Source of the DNA: Dermacentor variabilis
Taxonomy: Eukaryota > Arthropoda > Arachnida > Ixodida > Ixodidae
DNA length: 64,000 bases
Direction of reading: 5' to 3'
Assembly (NCBI RefSeq): GCF_050947875.1
Contig: NC_134577.1
Span: 70,746,639 to 70,810,638 of the forward strand
Shown one piece after another: positions 33,056 to 44,130 of the stretch (the first letter of the stretch is position 1; every line of letters begins with the position of its first letter). The translations under genes were made by a program, and so were the position numbers. The notes under the pieces were generated by a model, which was not told the DNA's origin, did not search any database, and saw only the letters and a program-made list of their open reading frames with translations.

Positions 33056-34860
33056 CGTGAGATGACGAAGGACCATGATCGCGGCGCTGGAATACGCTAG
33101 AAAAGGAAAATTTCGTTGTCCGCGCGCGCGACGGCGTTACGTTGGAACAAGCAGACGAAACGGAAGCACATCTCTTACGTGAAATAAAAACATGCGGACA
33201 TTCGACTTGTATGCTTCATTATTTCTCTTAACTCTAAGTCATCCATTGAAGAAACATAGTAAACAAATAAATGATTTCGACTTGAATTATATTTGAAGTC
33301 ACGTGTCACTACAAGCGACGTCACAGCGCTGCCATGTACGTAGGCGCCCTTGCGCGATATACGTCGACTCTCTCGCTGGGAGGGCGGCGTCCGCGAGGAG
33401 AACGGCAAACGGCGTTTCGCTTAACATTTAAGCTCTTAGCGCGACGCATAAGAAAGTAATGCGTAGCAGACACGAACGTTAGCGCGCCTGGTATGCAGTG
33501 CGTTTCTTAGCTCAAAATAGTGAGACCTTGTGTGGGGCCAGTCTTTGAAGAAAATATAATATCGGGGGTATTGGTAGTTGTCCCAGGAAAACCTGCTAAA
33601 TTCTGCAGCCCCCTTCATGGAACACATTTCAAAGGCTCCCGCGTTGATCGAATACGTAATTTAATACAAAAGCTGGGGTTAAATCTGACGCTTCTGATTT
33701 CGTCTGCGTATTACCCACGACATGCCTCTTCTTTTCAAGCAATATAATCAAGTGCCTTGTTTAGATCAACGATGTATTTCGGTAACGGTACAAACCATGC
33801 GTAAAATTGGAAATGAGGGACAGTCTACGCGAGCAATTTTCTTTACAAATGTAACCACAGCTACAAAATGAAAATTTTCGCCACGCAGGAAACATCAAAT
33901 GAGCCACATTTTCGCCACATGGAAACTCGGCGGGACGTCGAAATTTCCCAAACCACTCGGAGACATGGTTGGTAAACACCGCGTAACGTGTTCGAGCGCT
34001 TCCTTTTTATATGTATCTTTATTTCGACAACGAATTGCCCTGAAGCCTTAATACTTCATGTGTATGTCTGTAATATATGTGTGTTGTGATGCCCGTGTAC
34101 TGTATTAATTGAAGCAGTGCGTTTTGTGGAATCTGTTATCGCGCACCCAGTGGTCACAGCTGGTTGTGTCACTGTAGCGGAGGCCAGCTTGCAGTGGCAT
34201 ACGCGAGCATTACGATTGTAAGCCTGCACTTCTACATACTAAGCGGTCCACATCCGCCTATCCGTCACTAGGAGTGAGCAGTCTGGACATGCAGCACCCC
34301 ATGGTAAATGCAACCAGTTCCACTTTGAGATCACAGCTGGCGTAAGGGCCGCCCCGGTCCGAAGCCTTTTAACCACAACTTCCTCTGCCCTAGTAAGGTG
34401 AACGGGGAGGGAGCAGAAAGTGTGATAAGAAGCAGAGTGTGGGATAAGAGCACTTGCCCACGCAATATGTATAGTGGCTGGAACTGACTCTCTCGAAACT
34501 TTGCTCGCTCATAACGTTAGAAATTGTACTGTTCGGTTTTGAACGCCGAAAGCCCGCTTTGATTATAAGGCACGCCGTAATGAGGTACTCGGAGCGACTT
34601 TACCAATTTCGGGTTCATTAAGGTGCACCTAAATCCAGATACGCGCTCGTCTTTTTGTTTCTTTTTATTTTTTCGTCTTCTTTTTCCATTTCGCCTTCGT
34701 CGAAATTCGATCGCCGTGGCCGCTATTGAATGTACGACCTTGAGCTCAGCAGTGAAAAGCTTGACGCACTAAGCGACCGCGACTTGTATCACACACAAAA
34801 CAGGCCCCAACGCTCACCTATCGAGTTAACAAAAAAATTACCGACGATTACGTTACTTCC
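33056..34860. repeat. Repeat family X, copy 3
   Basis: It aligns with 22320-24110: GCAGCCGTGAGATGA, GGAACAAGCAGACGAAACGG, GCGACGTCACAGCGCTGCCA (33314), CTTGTTTAGATCAACGATG, GGGATAAGAGCACTTGCCCA (34441), AAACTTTGCTCGCTCATAAC and a minus-strand SINE-like piece at 34525-34780. The copy breaks off at about 34860, without the GC-rich core. Frames inside are not genes. Confidence 0.65.
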
Positions 34861-35082
34861 TAATGCGAAATTTGAGCGCAGCAAATAAGCTGTTTCACCT
34901 TTTCGATAGATTGAGGCAAAGAAATCGAGCAACACATGTATGCGCTATCACAGAATTTTTTTTTATATTTCCCGTACTCCTGGATCATCTCGACGGCGGC
35001 GACGGTAAGCTTCTGCTTCGGCGGCACGCACCTCTGGATTCTGACGGCGACGGCGCTGGGCCTCTGCTCTGGCAGCTCGTTT

Positions 35083-35111
35083 AGCAGCAGCAGCAGCAGC
35101 AGCAGCAGCAG
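35083..35111. repeat. (AGC)n trinucleotide repeat
   Basis: An uninterrupted run of nearly ten AGC units. In the plus frame it would code for serine or alanine runs, but no gene is established. Confidence 0.95.
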
Positions 35112-35176
35112 ACGGAGGACTTCCATCGGTCGTCTCGCTCATGGCTCAGAAAGAACTGGCAGATAATTTCGCAGTG

Positions 35177-35440
35177 GCGAACGGCAGCGGCAATTTCGGC
35201 TCGGGCGGTGCACATATACAGATCCGCCGCCACCGATCTGGCTCTCTAATTGCCACCGCACAGGGCGAACGGCAGCGGCAATTTCGGCTCGGGCGGTGCA
35301 CATATACAGATCCGCCGCCACCGATCTGGCTCTCTAATTGCCACCGCACAGGGCGAACGGCAGCGGCAATTTCGGCTCGGGCGGTGCACATATACAGATC
35401 CGCCGCCACCGATCTGGCTCTCTGATTGCCACCGCACAGG
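35177..35440. repeat. Minisatellite: three 88-bp tandem copies
   Basis: Unit starts are at 35177, 35265 and 35353, each beginning GCGAACGGCAGCGGCAATTT. The copies are almost identical, with one visible difference (TCTCTAATTG against TCTCTGATTG in the third). Because 88 is not a multiple of 3, one open frame reads the same DNA in three different frames, and the array is open on both strands. Confidence 0.95.
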
Positions 35441-37048
35441 GGTTGCATTGGAGGAGGAGCGAAGAAAGGAATTAAGTTCGAGCCGGCGCTTTGACAACCG
35501 GAGACTCGCAGGAAGAGGGGGGAGGGGGGCGGCGTGTACACCCAGCGGCAAACGATGGGGGCAGAAGCGCGCGCAGCAAGCGGACAACACGATAAAGGGA
35601 GGAGGGAAGAGATAGCAGCGACTGACTGATGCCGCTGACGCCGATAGTGAGTCAACCCCAGCTGCGGAGTTGGTTTCAGGGACAACGCCGCCGATGCCGA
35701 CACAAACAATATGATACCCTCGCTTCCGCAGCGCTAAGAACCAGGTCTAGCCGTGGGAAGGTGGTCACGTATTCGTCGACGTGCCGGGGCCTACGTGAAA
35801 TAACCGGCGCGTCGGCAACTGAAGAGCACCCTATCCGCCACACAAGAACAGGGGGGGGGGGGACCCTTTCCTCCTCTTTCTGCATGGCTGCGACGGTGTT
35901 CTATGCAGTCACGTTATCTTGACTCTCTAGCGGCGTCAGCGGCATCAAGCGGTATCAGTCGGTCGCTGCTAGCGCTGGGGGGATGAAAGGGGGGCGGAGC
36001 TGGTTACGAGGCCGACGACAACGCCGACGACGACGCGAAACCCAGGAACGGACGCCAAAAAGCTGCGCTCTAAAACAACTCCTGCGCCCATGCCAAGGTA
36101 AGTATACCTGGTACCGAAGCTTCCTTCGGAGCGTATACGTTCAAAACATGGCCGTTTATCGCCGGTTCATGGGGCTTAGCGCCATCTGTATGTGGAGGGA
36201 ACAATTCCGGCAGAAGAAAATATAATGTGACGCCATATCCGTTAAAAACAGAAGTGGCGCCATTTTGTTTTGGAGGGCGCGAAACTTGTTTTGTTCGCCT
36301 GCCTTTAAAGCTATATATTCGAATGCTCCGCCATTCGACTTGATGGGCGTATCGAGTATTCAGCGCGGAAAGTGATGCAGGAAAAAGCCAACCATACGGT
36401 TGCCGAAATCGCACCCCTGCAGAGAACATAATTTCTTTGGAGGCCGACGAAAGCTTTAGGTTGGAGTGCTAATGAGTGCTTGTGTGGAGTGCTTTAGGTG
36501 ATGAAGTTACCCCGCGTCACCAAATTCAGACAAACTTCGACAAGGTTTGTTGCGACACCACGTACCCGAGCACACGAGGGTTGGACCCTCCCGCGTGTAG
36601 CCGTGCGCGGCTTAGCCGTGTCCGGGGAAAGGGGTATCCTGGGGGTTGAGCCGATGCCGCGTGTTTGGACCTTTAAGGCCCTCCCCCCCCCCCCCGGCGG
36701 AGGCCACACAGATCTTTGGCCTCTGCTTCACGTAGACGGCACCCCCCGGACTGACCCACCCGGGGGAAATTGGCACTCGCCTCTTCCATTCTCTTTCTCC
36801 CCAAATCTTAGTCTTTATCCCTCACTTTTTTTATCTTTCCTGTCTTCTTTTCTCTTCCATTTACTTCCTTTCTCCACGGCGGCTAGGGTTAACCTTGTGT
36901 GGCTATCCTACCTTAGGTACACCATATTTGGTTATAGTGACGGCGTACGACTGGCGTCGTGCAGACTTGTACACAAGCTCTGCCGCGTCCCCTCGTTGGG
37001 CTCCGTGGTGCGCGGTCGGCGCTGTTGCCGAACATACACATTTTTCTC

Positions 37049-38278
37049 ATGGAAGCGCAAGCTTCTATTCTATATGATCGGCGTCTCAAAAGGTGTCACA
37101 CCGAAGCAACGTTCCAGTTCTCTTTTCGGAGCAACGCTCCATCATTTCCCAAGTTCTATGTACTGCACAGTGAAAACAACGTACCAGTGAGAAAGCTCTC
37201 TCGATTTCTAGTGGCCAAGTGTCTAAAAGAAAAAATCGAACCTACATACAAAGCCTCAAAAATGTCTAGCGGGGACCTCCTCCTAGAACTGAATGACAAA
37301 GACCAAGCGCAGAAGCTCACAGAACTTACCAGTATTGGTAACGCAACAGCGACAATTTCACCGCACACAACATTAAATACAAGCAGGGGTGTAATATCAG
37401 AGGAAGATTTTATTGGCTTAAGCGACGAAGAACTGCTGGAAGGCTTCCAGGAACAAAATGTTACCAAAGTCCAAAGAATTGTCATCCGCAGTAACGACCA
37501 AGAAATCCCCACAAAACATGTAATACTCACCTTCGGAACAAGTGTAATGCCTACCTCCCTGGATGCAGGTTATGTAAAGGTAAATGTTAGACCGTATATC
37601 CCGAACCCTAGACGATGTTTCAAATGCCAGAGGTTTGGACAAGCTTCGCATGCATGTCGAGGACGCACTACTTGTGCTAAATGCAGCTCCAACGATCATC
37701 AAACTGACAATTGCACCTCTTCCCCACTTTGTGTTAACTGCAAGGGAGATCACCCAGCTTACTCGCGGTCCTGCCCTTGCTGGAAAAAAGAAAAAGAAGT
37801 AATTGCTCTAACTGTCAAAGAAAAAATCTCGTTCTATGAAGCCAGAAAGCGGCTATCGTACCTCCCGCGAAGAAGTTACGCCGATGTGACGCAGATGGGG
37901 GCAGCGTCACAGAGGTCTCAGGAGTCCTCCGAGCCCACGCGCAGTGGTGCCGCAGTGACTCCTCCCGCCCCCGTGATGGAAGCAGCCGACGCTGCTCCAT
38001 CCTCTTCCAAGGCTCTGCAAACACCAGTCCCGCAGGGCCCAAAGATCAAGCGAACTCCAAGGCCCGAGACACGTGTCTCGGCGCCAAACTCTCGGTCCTC
38101 CAGCGCCTCAGAGAGAGCGATGGAGGCCGGAACAAAAACCCCGGTGTCATCGACACCGAAGGACAAGCGCTCTCTCAAGCGCGGTAAGAGGGACAAAATC
38201 CCAATAACGACGCAAAATAAGAAGGCTAAACCTAAGGGTTATAGCTCCGTTGTACCTGCCTTCTTCAGATCCATGTGA
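37049..38278 (+). CDS. LINE-B ORF1, gag-like nucleic-acid-binding protein
   Basis: The open frame can be extended to 36959, but the ATG at 37049 (MEAQASILYD) begins where a conserved-looking protein starts; the upstream part resembles 5' UTR. The protein has an N-terminal region followed by three cysteine knuckles: CFKCQRFGQASHAC, CAKCSSNDHQTDNC and a third starting CVNCKGDH. In the first, the position normally held by histidine is glutamine (CAA). A proline/serine-rich tail and a lysine/arginine-rich end follow. Such ORF1 proteins coat LINE RNA and form ribonucleoprotein particles. The frame is intact over about 410 residues. The endonuclease/RT frame starts 63 bases downstream. Confidence 0.85.
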   Translation: MEAQASILYDRRLKRCHTEATFQFSFRSNAPSFPKFYVLHSENNVPVRKLSRFLVAKCLKEKIEPTYKASKMSSGDLLLELNDKDQAQKLTELTSIGNATATISPHTTLNTSRGVISEEDFIGLSDEELLEGFQEQNVTKVQRIVIRSNDQEIPTKHVILTFGTSVMPTSLDAGYVKVNVRPYIPNPRRCFKCQRFGQASHACRGRTTCAKCSSNDHQTDNCTSSPLCVNCKGDHPAYSRSCPCWKKEKEVIALTVKEKISFYEARKRLSYLPRRSYADVTQMGAASQRSQESSEPTRSGAAVTPPAPVMEAADAAPSSSKALQTPVPQGPKIKRTPRPETRVSAPNSRSSSASERAMEAGTKTPVSSTPKDKRSLKRGKRDKIPITTQNKKAKPKGYSSVVPAFFRSM

Positions 38279-38340
38279 CCTAACATATTTCTTATCTTCC
38301 ATTCACTCGTTAATTTCATTTCTTATCCTTCAATTTTATA

Positions 38341-41300
38341 ATGGCTTTTGTGATCCATTGGAATTTTACAGGTCTCTTACATAACTTAGGTGACATAAAA
38401 GACCTCTTATTTAATTTCTCTCCCGTAGCATTATGCTTACAGGAAACAAACCTAGGTGAAAAGCACAAAAACATTTTAAAAGGCTCCACTGTTGTACGGC
38501 GCGATCGTACTCAGGCGAACCGGCTTTCGGGTGGTGTAGCTATAGTTCTAATGAGCGGCATTGCAGCTGGAGAAGTTGCCATTAATACTCACTTAGAAGC
38601 CGTTGCTGTCACGGTTATAGCACATAAAACCATTACCATTTGTTCAATGTACATTCCACCCCATTCACATTTTACTGTAAGAGATCTGGAGTTAGTTTTA
38701 AACCAGCTACCTAAACCTTTTTTAATAACAGGTGATTTTAACGCTCATAACATATTATGGGGTAGGAAAACAACTGACACCAGGGGACAAACACTTGAAG
38801 ATTTTATCCTGACTAACGAAATATGCCTTTTAAACACTGGTGCGCCAACCTACTGCGCCCCAAGCACAGGAGCTGTGAGCTGTCTAGATCTGGCGCTGTG
38901 CACTCCATCTCTGTTGATCGATTTTAAATGGAGTGTTATTAACAATCCTTATGATAGTGATCATATGCCCGGCATTATTAAAAACACATCTCCTTAACCT
39001 ACAGTACCATTAAGACCTCCCCTTTTGAAAATCCATCTAGCAGACTGGCCTCTCTTCAGCGAGAAGGCCAGTCTTGATACATATCAGATGATCAAACAAT
39101 AGACGAAATAAATGAAAAGATTATTGCCTCCATACTTGCTGCAGCAGAACAGACGATCCCGCAATCCTCCGGCTTCTTAAGGAAAAAACTAAAACCCTGG
39201 TGGACGAATGAATGTACTCAAACTAAAAAAGCACAAAACAAAGCGTGGGGTATCTTTCGGCGATATCCAACACAAGATAACCTTCTGTATTTCAAGAAAG
39301 CAAAGGCCAAGAAGGCAAAGGCCAAGAAGCCAGGTACACGCGTAGGCAAGCCGAAAGACAGTCTTGACAAACGTATGTATCCTCCATCAATAGCTCAATA
39401 ACATCCAAAAGAATGTGGGATCAGCTTCGTAAGTTTAGAAGCGAGTACGCTCCTTATACGATCCTCATACTCTCACCTCCAGGTACACAAAAGAATTTAA
39501 AAGAACAAGCTGACATATTAGCGCAGCATTTCCATAACATATGAAGCTCACTAAACTACTCCACCGAATTTCAAAAGTATAAACAATCAGCAGAAAAACA
39601 AAAGCTTCCGACAACAGGAAGTTCCGACAAACTATACAATGCCCCCTTAACACTTTCGGAAATCAACAGAGTACTCACTACTGGCAAAAAAACAGCGCCA
39701 GGTCCGGACAGAATACATTACACAATGCTCGCACACCTATCTTCAAAAGCAGTTAACACATTGCTCCGCTTTTTTAACATAATCTGGGAAAGAGTAAAAA
39801 TGCCAAATGAGTGGAAAAAGGCATTATAATCCCTTTCCTGAAAGCTGGGAAACATCCTACAACAGCTACCAGCTACCGACCTATAGCACTCACAAGCTGT
39901 CTTGCCAAGTCCTATGAATCCGTTATAAATATCAGATTGGCATACGTCCTCGAAACTGAGAACCTGCTCGATAATCATCAGTGTGGGTACAAGAAAGGCT
40001 GCTCTACAACAGATCATCTAGTTCGGTTAGAACAGGAGATACGTGCGACCTTTCTACACAAGCAATATTGTCTCACAGTTTTCTTTGATCTTGAAAAGGC
40101 GTAGGACACAACATGGAGGTTCGGTATTTTAAAGGATTTAGCGGACTTTGGGATCCGCGGCAGAATGCTTAAATGTCTAGCTGATTTCATGTCCGATCGA
40201 ACATTCCAAGTGCGTTTAGGAACGGTGCTGTCCAGCGTATTTATTCAGGAAAACGGAGTACCTCAGGGATGCGTATTGAGCACAACATTGTTTGTGGTGA
40301 AAATGAACCTGCTGAATAGTCTAATTCCATCTTCTATAATGCATTCACTATATGTGGATGATCTTCAAATTGCATGTCGTGCATCGAACATGGCAACCTG
40401 CGAGCGACAAATTCAAATAACATTAAACAAACTAACGCAGTGGGCATCTGAAAATGGCTTTCGCTTCTCAAGTGAAAAAACGATTAGTGTTGTCTTTACA
40501 CAAAAAAGAGGCCTACAACCAGATCCCATCCTTAAACTACAGGAACCCGCCGTGGTTGCTCAGTGGCTATGGTGTTGGGCTGCTGAGCACGAGGTCGCGG
40601 GATCGAATCCCGGCCACGGCGGCCGCATTTCGATGGGGGCGAAATGCGAAAACACCCGTGTACTTAGATTTAGGTGCACGTTAAAGAACCCCAGGTGGTC
40701 AAAATTTCCGGAGTCCTCCACTACGGCGTGCCTCATAATCAGAAAGTGGTTTTGGCACGTAAAACCCCAAATATTATTATTATTAAACTACAGGATGCCA
40801 CACTACCCGTGAAACAAGAACACAAGTTTCTGGGTGTTCTGTTTGACAAAAAGTTGAACTTTCTCGCACACATTAATAGTATTAAAATCAAAGCGAACAA
40901 TGCACTTAACATTCTAAAAATCCTCTCCCGGAAACGGTGGGGCTCTAACCGTAAATGCCTACTACACATCTACCGCACTTTGGTGCGTAGCATATTAGAC
41001 TACGGTAGTATTACATATGGTTCATCCAGACTATCTTACGTCCAACGACTTGATCCAGTCCATAACCTAGGGCTACGACTGACATGCGGTGCTTACAGAA
41101 CATCGCCTATACAGAGCTTACATGTTGAATGTAATGAGCCTCCTTTACAGCATCGCAGCGCGCTACTAACTTTTTCCTACATACTCAGAATCCGATCCTC
41201 ACCACAACACATATGCTACAACATCGTCACACAGTGCAGCTCACGCTTACATTACACAAATAAACCAAACATGATTAGGCCGCTTATCTTGCGATACGAG

Positions 41301-42316
41301 AAATACTGTCGGGAATATGACATCCCTCGGTATGTCCTCCAGGTTGCCAGAAAGCCAGAACGTTTAGCCCCGTGGTGTGATTTCATGACGTTATGTGATT
41401 GGACACTAACACATTTAAAGAAAAGAGACACGCCACATCAACACATTATACAAGAATTCCGCGCTCTTCAAGACAAGTATATAAACTACAAGAATTTTAT
41501 ACTGATGGCTCTAAAACGGAAAAACACGTGGGTGTAGGGGCCGTAACAGAAAATTGGGAAACAAGTATTCGATTACCTCAGCATACCTCTGTCTACACAG
41601 CCGAAGTGTACGCGTTATGGACGGTAGTTCAAAAGATCATTGCTAACAAACTTGAAAACACTGTCATATACACAGATTCATTAAGCGTACTGAAGGCTCT
41701 ACACATGAAATCCCAAAGTGAACCCTTGTTAGACGATATTTTGAATGCATTAACGTCAAACAAATATGGCAGATGAATTAAGTTTTGCTGGGTACCAAGC
41801 CATGTTGGAATATTGGGTAACGAAGCAGCGGATAGATGCGCATCAATGGCAGCGTACAAAAACATTCAAAATACAGCACTTCCATATAAAGTTGGTGTCA
41901 ATCCGATTCGGAAGGCCTTGACGTGAAAATGGCAACGCGATTGGGACAATTGTTTAAGCAACAAGCCTCATCTAATTAAACCTGTAATTGGCGAGTGGAA
42001 ATCATGCAGTCACCAGCAACGATTCTACGAGATGACCCTGTGTCGACTTCGCATTGGACACACACATCTGACGGACAATTTCCTTCTCCGAAAAGAAAAC
42101 CCGCCAACTTGCGAAAAATGTAATGAAGCTCTTACAGTCATGCACATCTTAATAACATGTCCACACATCGAAGCACTGAGACGGAGGTTTTTACACAGCC
42201 TGTATAATTTGCACATTCCATTACACCCTGCCCTATTACTAGCAGATGACCCGCTAGTGCCATTTCCTAACCTCTTCGACTTTTTAGAAAAAACTGGTTA
42301 TTTACACCAACTATAA
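38341..42316 (+). pseudogene. LINE-B ORF2 (endonuclease, reverse transcriptase, RNase H), broken
   Basis: The first part (38341-38997) is an intact apurinic-type endonuclease, with LCLQETNLG, GDFNAHNILWG and DSDHMPG, so its catalytic residues are present. It then stops (TAA at 38995). RT motifs are YRPIALTSCLAK (about 39870), FFDLEKA followed by a TAG stop where tyrosine is expected (40102-40104), VPQGC (40258) and LYVDDLQI (about 40350). The frame is then split by a SINE (40545-40782) and continues HKFLGVLFDKKL (40821), RNase H with FYTDGSKT (41496), VYTAEVYAL and YTDSLSVL, then WVPSHVGILGNEAAD in another frame (about 41790-41835), and a CX2CX8HX4C cluster (CEKCNEALTV..., 42109-42160). Several shifts lie between 39000 and 39830 and around 41500 and 41770. 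Confidence 0.9.
40545..40782 (+). mobile_element. tRNA-derived SINE, full length, inside LINE-B ORF2
   Basis: This is 238 bp between perfect 13-bp duplications TTAAACTACAGGA (40532-40544 and 40783-40795). The head resembles a tRNA gene with an A box TGGTTGCTCAGTGG (40553-40566) and a B box GGATCGAATCC (40600-40610), the internal RNA polymerase III promoter. A body follows, with the ATTTAGGTGCACGTTAAAGA and AGAAAGTGGTTTTGGCACGT blocks, and an (ATT)n tail. Removing it rejoins the ORF2 frame. The same family occurs at 12.4, 25.8, 26.2, 5.4 and 56.7 kb. Confidence 0.95.
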
Positions 42317-42442
42317 CGTAATGCAGGTTTACCTGCCCTAACGTTCCGTTTTATTTTGTCTTGTAACTGGCGCAGCATGGCCTTAGTTGCCTTTGTGCCA
42401 CTAAACCCAAACTAACTAACTAACTAACTAAACTTCGACAAG

Positions 42443-42852
42443 CAAGAAAGCACAATGTGTGAGGGGAGCGTATTTCAAGAGGTGAACTTTACGAGCGCGC
42501 CTTTCTGCACGCTTCAAGAGGTACATTGCACTAAGAGTGATCGCGGCGTCAACGCCCCAGTAACGGTGGGCGCTGAAAAGAAATGTATTTTTAGTAATAA
42601 TAAAACTAAATCAACTTCTATTTCCTTAGCTCCTCATGAATGTGTAAAATTGACCAAGAATTTTATTATTTGTTAATGAATGTAACTGTGTTTCGCTTGA
42701 ATTAAAAAACGATTTTATCTTTTCCAATGTTTGTTCTCCACAAGCCTAGTCGCGCTTCAGTCGCTTCTCCCATAACCACCCTTGCTGATGTCGGTGACAA
42801 TTTTTACTGAACTGCTTACGCTCGAAGCTTCGCAACCTATTTGGATCGACCT
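42443..42852. other. No gene recognised
   Basis: Short frames only. Nothing is recognised between the LINE-B duplication and the next X copy. Confidence 0.45.
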
Positions 42853-43627
42853 TGCCCATGCATTCAAATCTACAACTGCAAGGACGCCGCCATGTGGATA
42901 TATTGCGCCACCGCGCATGCGCCAACGACGAGATGCGATTCAGGCAAGGCGCGCAATCAACGCGATACTGAGCCCCTCTTCATTATGATGGCGGGATTTA
43001 GCTCAGAGGCCTGCAAACGCAAAACTTAAGGTACGATAAAAATAAGCGAAATGATTCATAAAGGGTCAGCCAATATTTCTCCTAAATATGCAGGAGCTTT
43101 ACACATTGTCCTTATGGACGTGCTCGTGTAAATGATAGTTTTCACATCATGCATTGAATATTGTGAGCCTGACAGAAATGGGAAGTAGCAACTGGGCGGC
43201 ACCTTTCCCTGTTGCTACTTCGCGCAGATTTACTCTAATGTGTCTAGCGGTGAAATTATTACGATGTCATGCCTTATGGCGTCATTAAGCTAGTGGACGG
43301 GCAAATATACTCCGTAATGCGAAACGACAAATTTAGCATTTTTCAATAAAAGAAAAGAGGTCTCCATATAAAGACGCCCGCTGTGGATGTTTTACGTAAA
43401 TACATTTTGATTGTCGTTCGCATACGCCTGTTCATTTCGGGAACTAAAGAAGAAACTTCCGTGGAGATCCCAGTGCAACCATGGAGTTTGTGTAACGTAC
43501 CAAGAGTGCGCTTTTCGTTTGGATGCTCGCTCCATCGACATGACAGATATGACATCGCGGCTGAAGCTGTGTAATCATAGAGAAAGAAATTGAACAAGAA
43601 CTGGCTAGACGAAACCCGTAATCGCTA
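42853..43627. repeat. Repeat family X, copy 4
   Basis: It starts at the GC-rich core (CCCATGCATTCAAATCTACA), contains GCGCATGCGC at 42913-42922 and AAAGACGCCCGC near 43372, and runs to the insertion of a SINE at 43638. It lacks the left half of X. No conserved coding frame. Confidence 0.65.
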
Positions 43628-43637
43628 GTCGTCAACC

Positions 43638-43947
43638 TGAATAAAGGTAAAATCAGACATCCACCCCTCCGTAGCAATTGCTACAAAAGACACCCATACG
43701 GGTTTCTCGGAAGGAAAGCCTAATTGTTGAAGAAAAATTCGTCCTGGTCCGGGGCTCGAACTCGGCACCACCGCCTTTCCGTGGCAGCCGCTCTACCATC
43801 TGAGCTAACCAGGCGGCTAGCAGATGGCAGGGCGAAGTCGAATTTGTCGACAGCGCGAAGCAAAGGCAAGTGACGGAGGGGTGGATGTCTGATTTTACCT
43901 TTATTCATTACTTCTCTCCGCCTTGCGGGTTTCCGCAGAACAACTAC
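43638..43947 (-). mobile_element. tRNA-derived SINE of a second family, with internal inverted repeat
   Basis: This is flanked by GTCGTCAACC (43628-43637) and GTCGTAAACC (43948-43957). On the minus strand a tRNA-like head has an A-box GGTTAGCTCAGATGG (about 43797-43811) and a B-box-like GAGTTCGAGCCCC (about 43752-43764), followed toward lower coordinates by a body with GGAGGGGTGGATGTCTGATT. That same body block occurs in the opposite orientation at 43880-43910, making a 33-base inverted repeat around the head. It could fold as a large hairpin. Not scored as a functional tRNA gene, because the acceptor ends do not pair properly. Confidence 0.75.
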
Positions 43948-44130
43948 GTCGTAAACCTATGCGTTAGCTCACACAAGCACCGGAAAAAAAAAGCGTCTGA
44001 AAGGAATTTTGTGTAAATCATAGAGAAAGAAATTCAACAAGAACTGGCTAGACGAAACCCGTAATCGCTAGTCGTAAACCTATGCGTTAGCTCACGCAAG
44101 CACCGAAAAAAAAAGCATCTGAAATGATAT
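43948..44130. repeat. Tandem duplication within repeat X
   Basis: A block of about 126 bases (AACCTATGCGTTAGCTCAC, an A run, then AGAAAGAAATTCAACAAGAA) occurs at 43948-44073 and its first half again at 44074-44120. The second half also occurs before the SINE at 43575-43637. Related units are found at 48500-49030. Confidence 0.7.

Larger units (their letters stand above)
34861..36531. other. GC-rich stretch with trinucleotide and minisatellite repeats, no defined gene
   Basis: This contains a (GCA)n run, three 88-bp tandem copies (listed separately), a 12-base G run (35851-35862) and many CGACGA motifs (36010-36035). A good 5' splice donor match, CCAAGGTAAGTATACC, lies at about 36092-36107, downstream of a short arginine-rich frame starting at 35983. 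This could be the 5' part of a host gene, but no conserved domain or acceptor was identified. The antisense frame at 35146-35709 depends on the minisatellite. Confidence 0.4.
36545..42429 (+). mobile_element. LINE-B: full-length I-like non-LTR retrotransposon with 13-bp target duplication
   Basis: Flanked by AAACTTCGACAAG at 36532-36544 and again at 42430-42442, identical over 13 bases. Between them are a GC-rich 5' UTR (36545-37048, with a 13-base C run at 36683-36695), ORF1 (37049-38278), ORF2 remains (38341-42316) and a 3' UTR ending in a TAAC repeat. A SINE of 238 bp plus its duplication lies in ORF2. It is not closely similar to LINE-A, although both have an endonuclease, reverse transcriptase, RNase H and terminal cysteine cluster. 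Not autonomous, because ORF2 is broken. Confidence 0.92.

Noticed and set aside
35146..35709. 187-codon antisense frame
   Set aside because: It is kept open by the 88-bp minisatellite, with no domain and no promoter.
36498..37190. 230-codon frame upstream of LINE-B ORF1
   Set aside because: It overlaps the target duplication and 5' UTR of LINE-B. No domain, and it extends outside the element.
40550..40625. Possible functional tRNA gene inside LINE-B
   Set aside because: It is the head of a SINE with a defined target duplication and tail.
43735..43825. Possible functional tRNA gene on the minus strand
   Set aside because: A and B boxes are present but the acceptor stem does not pair, and it is embedded in a SINE with flanking duplications.
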